A stretch of 19,401 nt of DNA, taken from positions 1 through 19,401 of the forward strand of contig JAEWSH010000115.1 in assembly GCA_023398375.1 (NCBI GenBank). Direction: 5' to 3'. The notes under the pieces were generated by a model that saw only the letters and a program-made list of their open reading frames with translations, was not told where the DNA came from and did no database searches. Shown in pieces: positions 15,089-19,401 of the stretch (positions are counted from its first letter, which is position 1; each line of letters opens with the position of its first letter). The DNA comes from Bacillota bacterium. GTDB taxonomy: Bacteria; Bacillota; Clostridia; Lachnospirales; Lachnospiraceae. Position numbers and translations under genes: made by a program.

Positions 15089-16258
15089 TTAAACAAAATC
15101 TAATACTCTTACGATCATTCCGCTGATTCTTTTTTCTGCATCTTTCTTTTCTATGATTCTTACTACTACCTGCTGGCCTTTCATTAATTCATTATTGTAA
15201 TTAGGATAAAAGCACATGCAGTCCATCTTTCCCTGTAAATTCACCAGTACACCTTTTTCATATTTCAGTTTTACTTCTCCCTGGCTGACATCACCTATGT
15301 TGAATTTGTCGAACCAAATATCTTTCGGATCGTCCTCTGCTTCCTTCATGGAACCAATGATTGTAACTATCTTTGCTTTTTTCTTACCATATACGACTTC
15401 TTTGGTTCCAACTTCCATGATCTTCATAAATACTGGTTGGCCGACTTCATATTCTTCATTCACTTCCCTTACCGCATTATGACTACATTCAGCCGCTTTT
15501 ATAAAACACTCTGCCCCATGAGATTCCACATACATTCCATTTTTTCTTGTTTCTGTAACGTATCCCTGAACGATCTTCCCCGGGAAGATTCTTGGAAGCC
15601 CATCATCCAGCTCCTTCACATAATTATCAAGTCCTTCCAGTGACATTGCATGAATTCTTGAGCCAACTGCGCTTCCTTCTGTTTCAATCACATCGTACAC
15701 AACGAATTTTATTTCTGAGCAGATTCGGTTCTGGATGATCTTAATAATTTCAAGGCGGTCTTTCTGCGTATCTGATAGTGAGGTTCTATGAACCAGCATT
15801 TTAATTGGAATCAGGATATCATAGAATCCTTTCGAATTCTCCAGATTAGAGACTGCACAAATCCCAAACGCATCTGTTTCTTTCATTCCAACAATCGTTC
15901 CTTTCAGGATTCTTGGTTTAGGAGCCGATCTTGAGGCCTGCATCAAAATCTCATATTCTTTTCTCTTCTGCATTGCCGTTGTCATTACTGGTGTTTTGGA
16001 ATCGCGTTCTGTGTAAACATGTTCACTCTTGTATAATTCTTTTCTTTTTTCCTTTGTCGCCGGGTGAACTCTTCTTTTTTCAAATACTTTTTCAAATGCA
16101 TCTTTATTTTTACTGATTTCATCTCTTAACTGTTCCTCTGACATATCTTCATCAGAGGCCGCTTCTCCGGATTCTTCCGATAATATTTCTTCACGATCTA
16201 TCTCTGTACTTATATCTTCCATTGAATCTTCAGCCACATTTTTTGGTTCTTTAGTCAT
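15089..16258 (-). CDS. S1-domain RNA-binding-type protein, first gene of the Tad-like operon
   Basis: A 389-residue protein. The N-terminal ~50 residues are acidic, then a basic helical region (~55-108). An unassigned domain spans ~115-215. Two S1/OB-fold-like domains follow at ~226-305 (GKIVQGYVTETRKNGMYVES...) and ~320-387 (GDVSQGEVKLKYEKGVLVNLQG...VVVRIIEKK). S1 domains usually bind RNA. No ribosomal S1 role is likely given length and context. The strong AAGGAGGG site fixes the start, and the operon promoter is just upstream. A regulatory or translation-control role for the downstream genes is possible; this is inference. Confidence 0.75.
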   Translation of the reverse strand: MTKEPKNVAEDSMEDISTEIDREEILSEESGEAASDEDMSEEQLRDEISKNKDAFEKVFEKRRVHPATKEKRKELYKSEHVYTERDSKTPVMTTAMQKRKEYEILMQASRSAPKPRILKGTIVGMKETDAFGICAVSNLENSKGFYDILIPIKMLVHRTSLSDTQKDRLEIIKIIQNRICSEIKFVVYDVIETEGSAVGSRIHAMSLEGLDNYVKELDDGLPRIFPGKIVQGYVTETRKNGMYVESHGAECFIKAAECSHNAVREVNEEYEVGQPVFMKIMEVGTKEVVYGKKKAKIVTIIGSMKEAEDDPKDIWFDKFNIGDVSQGEVKLKYEKGVLVNLQGKMDCMCFYPNYNNELMKGQQVVVRIIEKKDAEKRISGMIVRVLDFV

Positions 16259-16287
16259 TTTAACCCTCCTTAAATTTGTTGTTATAA

Positions 16288-16320
16288 GGTATATTATACC
16301 ATTTAATTAACGATAGTCAA
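16288..16320 (-). promoter_or_regulatory. Promoter of the Tad-like operon with palindromic -10 motif
   Basis: The minus strand has TTGACT (16315-16320), 16 bp and TATAAT (16293-16298). The -10 is inside the perfect 13-bp palindrome GGTATA-A-TATACC (16288-16300). The stretch AATTAAATGGTATA is shared with the hydrolase promoter at 18024-18059. It is the only clear promoter for the ten genes that follow. Confidence 0.8.
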
Positions 16321-16365
16321 TTAGTATGTTATACTTTTATTGAAAAACTAATATTTCTGTTATGC

Positions 16366-16384
16366 ATAGCTCAATTTGAGCTAT
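16366..16384. promoter_or_regulatory. Inverted repeat across the hydrolase stop codon
   Basis: ATAGCTCAA-T-TTGAGCTAT is a perfect 9-bp arm palindrome that includes the last codons and TGA stop of the hydrolase gene. No T-run follows directly on the minus strand, so it is not a typical terminator; an RNA hairpin that protects the 3' end or a protein site is possible. Confidence 0.45.
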
Positions 16385-18011
16385 AAAGAATATTATTATT
16401 TCCAAGATAAAAAGCATGATGGTTTATCTGCGTATACATTTTATAGGAACCCCAATCAGATGTATCATTTCCATTAGGATTTCTAAAATATAAGACATCT
16501 GTATTATTAAAGATTCGTAAAGAACCATTTAATACCATCCGGGCTACAGCTATTATTTTTTCATCTGGTATGATGGCTGCGATTTCATCTGCATTTTCAA
16601 ATTGTCCCTGCTCATAGATAACATCAGATATTGTATTTCCAAAATCTTCTGAATGAATCCTGTTTACTATTACTTCTCCAACGCCGACCCATCCGTTCAT
16701 TCCCTCTCCTGCAGCTTCGTGCGACATCGTCTGTGCAAGCAGATAGATCTCTTCCTCTGTATATTCTTCATCCGATTTCTGTACGATCACTACTTCTGTA
16801 GGAACGATATCCGCTAATCCTATCTTTTCAACTTTTCTAAATACTTTAAAATCAAAATGATTGATTACTACTGTATTTTCACCAGAAGAACAGTGAATCC
16901 ATAATCCATTCCCTAAATAAATTCCTACGTGATTGACACTTTCTCCATTATTAAGTAATCCAAGATCTCCTATTTCAAGTTCGTTTTGGGTAATTGGTTG
17001 GCACCTTTTTAATATTTCAGAAGTGGAATGGAGTTCATTCCAAATATCTTGTGGATATCCTGCAGTTCTAAATACCCATTCCACAAATCCGGAACAATCT
17101 AATCCTTTTTGTTTTCCATTATCTTCAAAGGTCCACCATGTATGGTCATAGCCTGGTTTATTTGCTTTTCCACCCCATTCATATGGTACATTCCCAATTA
17201 ATGCTGTTGCGGTGTCAATGATTGCTTTTTGATTTTCACTTAATTGACCATCTTCTTTTAACAGAGTAATATAGCTTAATGTCTCAGGGGCAAGTATATT
17301 TTTCGTAGAAAGATTAATGAATATACTTTGTGCCAATCCTCTTCCACTAATACACATATTAATGATCGCTTTTCTTTCTGAATATCTTTTCTGTGCTGCT
17401 TCTGAATAGGCATTGTATTTTTTTAGTAATGATTCCGGATCTAATACATGAAAAGTCACTTCTCCATATGTTGTAGTTTTTGTCTTTAGCTCAATTCCTT
17501 TTGTTCCTGCTTTTTTATATTCATTTTCTCCAATTTTTTCATAGGTATCAATGAACTTATTATCTGTAATATATTCTTTTCCATTTATGTAATATGTCCC
17601 ACTTGCATTTTTCGCATACTTTGGTAATGCTATTGGTATCTTTTCCTTTAGTGAATTTTCACTTATTGTATGATCAATAAATTTTACATCATTGATTGTG
17701 ATATCTTCCCCAGAAAATTCTTTTGCTGTGGTATATGCTGCAACTAATGCCACATAATCCATATCAGAAAATGGATTCCCTTGTATGTTACTCGTCTCCA
17801 TGGTAAGTTCATAATCATACTTTTTTTCATTAATTTCTCTTTTGATCAGATCCAACTCCGTTTCGTATGATTTCTGCAATAACAGTTCCAATCGTTTGGT
17901 AACTGCCAGTACGTCATTTGCAATCGCCTGTGTCTGAACCATTTCCGCATAAGACGCAAACGGCGTTATTAATAATAGACACGCCATTAAAATACAAATC
18001 TTTTGTTTCAT
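16371..18011 (-). CDS. Secreted bifunctional peptidoglycan hydrolase (NlpC/P60 plus SleB-like)
   Basis: A 546-residue protein with a signal peptide (MKQKICILMACLLLITPF, cleavage near residue 22), a ~240-residue N-terminal region of unknown fold, and an NlpC/P60 endopeptidase domain at ~262-400. In that domain the catalytic Cys is in LDCSGFV (C306), with H361 in HVGIYLGNG and a third residue at H373. At ~418-545 there is a SleB/hydrolase-2 domain with HEAAGEGMNGWVGVGEVIVNR (E432 likely catalytic), ending in YxxxxxHHAFY. The two domains would cut peptide cross-links and glycan strands. It precedes the Tad-like operon and shares its promoter motif, so it is a likely local wall-opening enzyme for that apparatus, as dual hydrolases are in conjugation and type IV secretion loci. 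Confidence 0.85.
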   Translation of the reverse strand: MKQKICILMACLLLITPFASYAEMVQTQAIANDVLAVTKRLELLLQKSYETELDLIKREINEKKYDYELTMETSNIQGNPFSDMDYVALVAAYTTAKEFSGEDITINDVKFIDHTISENSLKEKIPIALPKYAKNASGTYYINGKEYITDNKFIDTYEKIGENEYKKAGTKGIELKTKTTTYGEVTFHVLDPESLLKKYNAYSEAAQKRYSERKAIINMCISGRGLAQSIFINLSTKNILAPETLSYITLLKEDGQLSENQKAIIDTATALIGNVPYEWGGKANKPGYDHTWWTFEDNGKQKGLDCSGFVEWVFRTAGYPQDIWNELHSTSEILKRCQPITQNELEIGDLGLLNNGESVNHVGIYLGNGLWIHCSSGENTVVINHFDFKVFRKVEKIGLADIVPTEVVIVQKSDEEYTEEEIYLLAQTMSHEAAGEGMNGWVGVGEVIVNRIHSEDFGNTISDVIYEQGQFENADEIAAIIPDEKIIAVARMVLNGSLRIFNNTDVLYFRNPNGNDTSDWGSYKMYTQINHHAFYLGNNNILYSSN

Positions 18012-18023
18012 CTGTACACCTCT

Positions 18024-18059
18024 AATGGTATACTATACCATTTAATTTAAAGATGTCAA
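18024..18059 (-). promoter_or_regulatory. Hydrolase promoter with 19-bp palindrome
   Basis: The minus strand has TTGACA (18054-18059), 16 bp and TATAGT (18032-18037). The perfect palindrome AATGGTATA-C-TATACCATT (plus strand, 18024-18042) covers the -10 and the start site. The predicted leader is very short, about 15 bases, with AGAGGTG as ribosome site. It is the most complete copy of the shared motif. Confidence 0.85.
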
Positions 18060-18159
18060 TATTTTTAGTTTATATATCTATATATTCTTATTATACTTAT
18101 ATTTTACAGACGTTACTGAACATCATTTTGGTATTTTTACGACTAAATATAAATAATAA

Positions 18160-19182
18160 TTAGTTCATGCACTTAATATATTCATTTTCTATATCTTTAC
18201 TAGGTATAAGAATATAATATTTTTCTGATACTGCAGATGAATTTCCTAAAATAGCTGCAATTTTTTGACTAGACATCCCTTTTGCCGATAACTTGCTCGC
18301 AAGTGTCTTTCTAAATAGATGGCAGGTACAATGTTTATTAACTCCTGCTCTAACTGCTATGTTTTTTAGTGTTTTATTGATACAATAAGAGCTCATAGAT
18401 CTGTGTTCACCACGTTCCTGCATAAATAGTATATCTTGCTGATTGTAACAGGACGGGCTGTTTGTACGTTCATTCAAGTATTCACTTAAATGTTTATAGG
18501 ATTTTGCATCCATAAACACTTCTCTCCATTTTCCTGTTTTTTGTCCATATATATTCACTATATTTCTATCAAAATCAATATTACTGATTTTTGCGTTTGA
18601 ACACTCTGATACTCTGACACCTGTTGCTAATAAAAAATCGACTAATGCCAATTCCTTTTTATTATTTTTACAGATATCTCTTATCATTTCAATTTCTGTC
18701 TCTGTTAAGATTTCTTTTTTCTTTTCTATTCTCTTTATAGGATCAATTTTATCAAAAGGATTCTTGTCAATTAAATCATTTCTTAGTGCCCATTTAAAAA
18801 AAGGCTTAATATATTTTCGTTCATTATCTAAGGACGTTGCGCTCATTGTTCCTTTTTTGGTCAGTTTCGCAAGATAAAAGTTGACATCATCTGACGTTAT
18901 TTCTTTAAAGTTTTTGTTAACGAACAATAAAAATTTATGTACGGAATTCGTATAATGATATATCGTTGCAGGTGCCATATGCTGCACCTGCATAGTCGCT
19001 TTGAATTTTTCAATATAGAAATAATTATTATCTCTTTCTGTTGTCAGCCCGGTTTCTTTTTTATTAATATCAAAGTTATAAAAAAGTACTGTTAATACCG
19101 ATTTTAATGTGTCTTTTTGTTCCTCTTCCAAAACGTCATTCATTTCTGATAATACTTGATTTGTTAACTCTTCCTTCAGCAC
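18160..19182 (-). CDS. Tyrosine recombinase (XerC/D-type phage integrase family)
   Basis: A 340-residue protein with an N-terminal ~50-residue helical extension, a SAM-like core-binding domain (~56-140) and a catalytic domain (~158-335). Visible catalytic residues are R190 (ATGVRVSE), K215 or K218 (GQKTGKW), H288 and R291 (HLFR), and Y322/Y323 (EKYY). The position of the usual His in LGH is Asn (LGNSS, N314), which is tolerated in some members. The start is GTG behind AAAGGAG. It could integrate or excise the element that carries the neighbouring genes, or be an orphan. No attachment site can be defined from this window. Confidence 0.85.
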   Translation of the reverse strand: MLKEELTNQVLSEMNDVLEEEQKDTLKSVLTVLFYNFDINKKETGLTTERDNNYFYIEKFKATMQVQHMAPATIYHYTNSVHKFLLFVNKNFKEITSDDVNFYLAKLTKKGTMSATSLDNERKYIKPFFKWALRNDLIDKNPFDKIDPIKRIEKKKEILTETEIEMIRDICKNNKKELALVDFLLATGVRVSECSNAKISNIDFDRNIVNIYGQKTGKWREVFMDAKSYKHLSEYLNERTNSPSCYNQQDILFMQERGEHRSMSSYCINKTLKNIAVRAGVNKHCTCHLFRKTLASKLSAKGMSSQKIAAILGNSSAVSEKYYILIPSKDIENEYIKCMN

Positions 19183-19188
19183 TATACT
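19161..19188 (+). promoter_or_regulatory. Possible promoter for the plus-strand gene
   Basis: TTGTTA (19161-19166), 16 bp and TATACT (19183-19188) lie about 60 bp before the plus-strand start. It overlaps the 5' end of the recombinase gene, so it would fire divergently across that start. A chance match in AT-rich DNA cannot be ruled out. Confidence 0.3.
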
Positions 19189-19248
19189 ATTCTCCTTTAT
19201 TCTATTTATATTTTTAGGCAGATTAAATTATATAAAGGAGCAGAGTTG

Positions 19249-19401
19249 TTGTCTATATTTCTAATCAGTAAAAATATGTTAAACGAAAGTTTAAATCAGG
19301 TCTTTCAGTCTATCAGTGAGGGAAAAAAGCAAGTAGCATCTGCCATTACTGAAAAGGGAGTGAGCACTGCAGCAGATGCCACTTTTCAGGTGATGCATGA
19401 T
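19249..19401 (+). CDS. Start of a plus-strand protein with phage tail/fibre-like repeat, truncated by the window end
   Basis: The frame is open to the last base. A TTG at 19249 (or 19246) has AAAGGAG at 19234-19240; an ATG at 19276 is a weaker alternative. The first 51 residues include ISEGKKQVASAITEKGVS, then TAADATFQVM. This resembles the GK..VA.AITDKGV.T.A.ATF..MA.NI pattern found near the start of many Firmicute phage-tail and surface-fibre proteins. The gene diverges from the recombinase. Its identity needs the missing part. Confidence 0.6.
   Translation, partial: MSIFLISKNMLNESLNQVFQSISEGKKQVASAITEKGVSTAADATFQVMHD

Noticed and set aside
18113..18120. TTACTGAA upstream of the hydrolase promoter as a match to the repeats in the spacer RNA
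   Set aside because: It is a single 8-base match without a partner repeat and at a different distance from the promoter; it is likely to be chance.

Overview
The window looks like AT-rich chromosomal or element DNA from a low-GC Gram-positive of the Clostridia, probably a gut Lachnospiraceae-type organism. The reasons are strong AAAGGAGG-type ribosome sites, canonical TTGACA/TATAAT promoters, Gram-positive signal peptides and a SleB-like hydrolase domain. This placement is inference. All complete genes are on the minus strand, so transcription runs from high to low coordinates. Only a truncated gene at the right edge is on the plus strand.

Right to left: (1) 19249-19401, the start of a plus-strand gene whose short sequence resembles the repeat motif of phage-tail or surface-fibre proteins. 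(2) 18160-19182, a tyrosine recombinase, which suggests a mobile or integrated element. (3) 16371-18011, a secreted two-domain peptidoglycan hydrolase (NlpC/P60 plus SleB-like). (4) 5938-16258, a tightly packed ten-gene operon for a divergent Tad-like (type IV pilus/type II secretion related) machine. In transcription order it encodes an S1-domain protein, a CpaB/SAF-like membrane protein, two P-loop-fold proteins of the TadZ/CpaE kind (one degenerate), a membrane-anchored CpaF/TadA-like ATPase, a fused TadB-TadC-like platform protein, three small single-pass pilin-like proteins, and a membrane protein with a C-terminal metal-binding Cys/His motif. (5) 4659-5790, a small unknown gene ending in a strong terminator and a two-TM membrane protein. 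(6) 187-4547, five tandem paralogues of a secreted ~210-220-residue protein, two of them separated by duplicated ~440-480 bp spacers that each carry a promoter and tandem terminators. (7) 1-120, what looks like the 5' end of a group II intron (class C-like), starting immediately after the terminator of the last paralogue.

Working model (inference): the Tad-like operon assembles an envelope-spanning pilus or secretion device, the hydrolase opens the peptidoglycan for it, and the paralogue array supplies secreted or surface products. The promoters of the hydrolase, of the Tad-like operon and of the two spacer cassettes all carry ATGGTATA-R-TATAC over the -10 box. In the first two this forms a near-perfect palindrome (GGTATA-N-TATACC), so one regulator outside the window may control the whole set. 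No secretin, prepilin peptidase, relaxase or coupling ATPase is present in the window.
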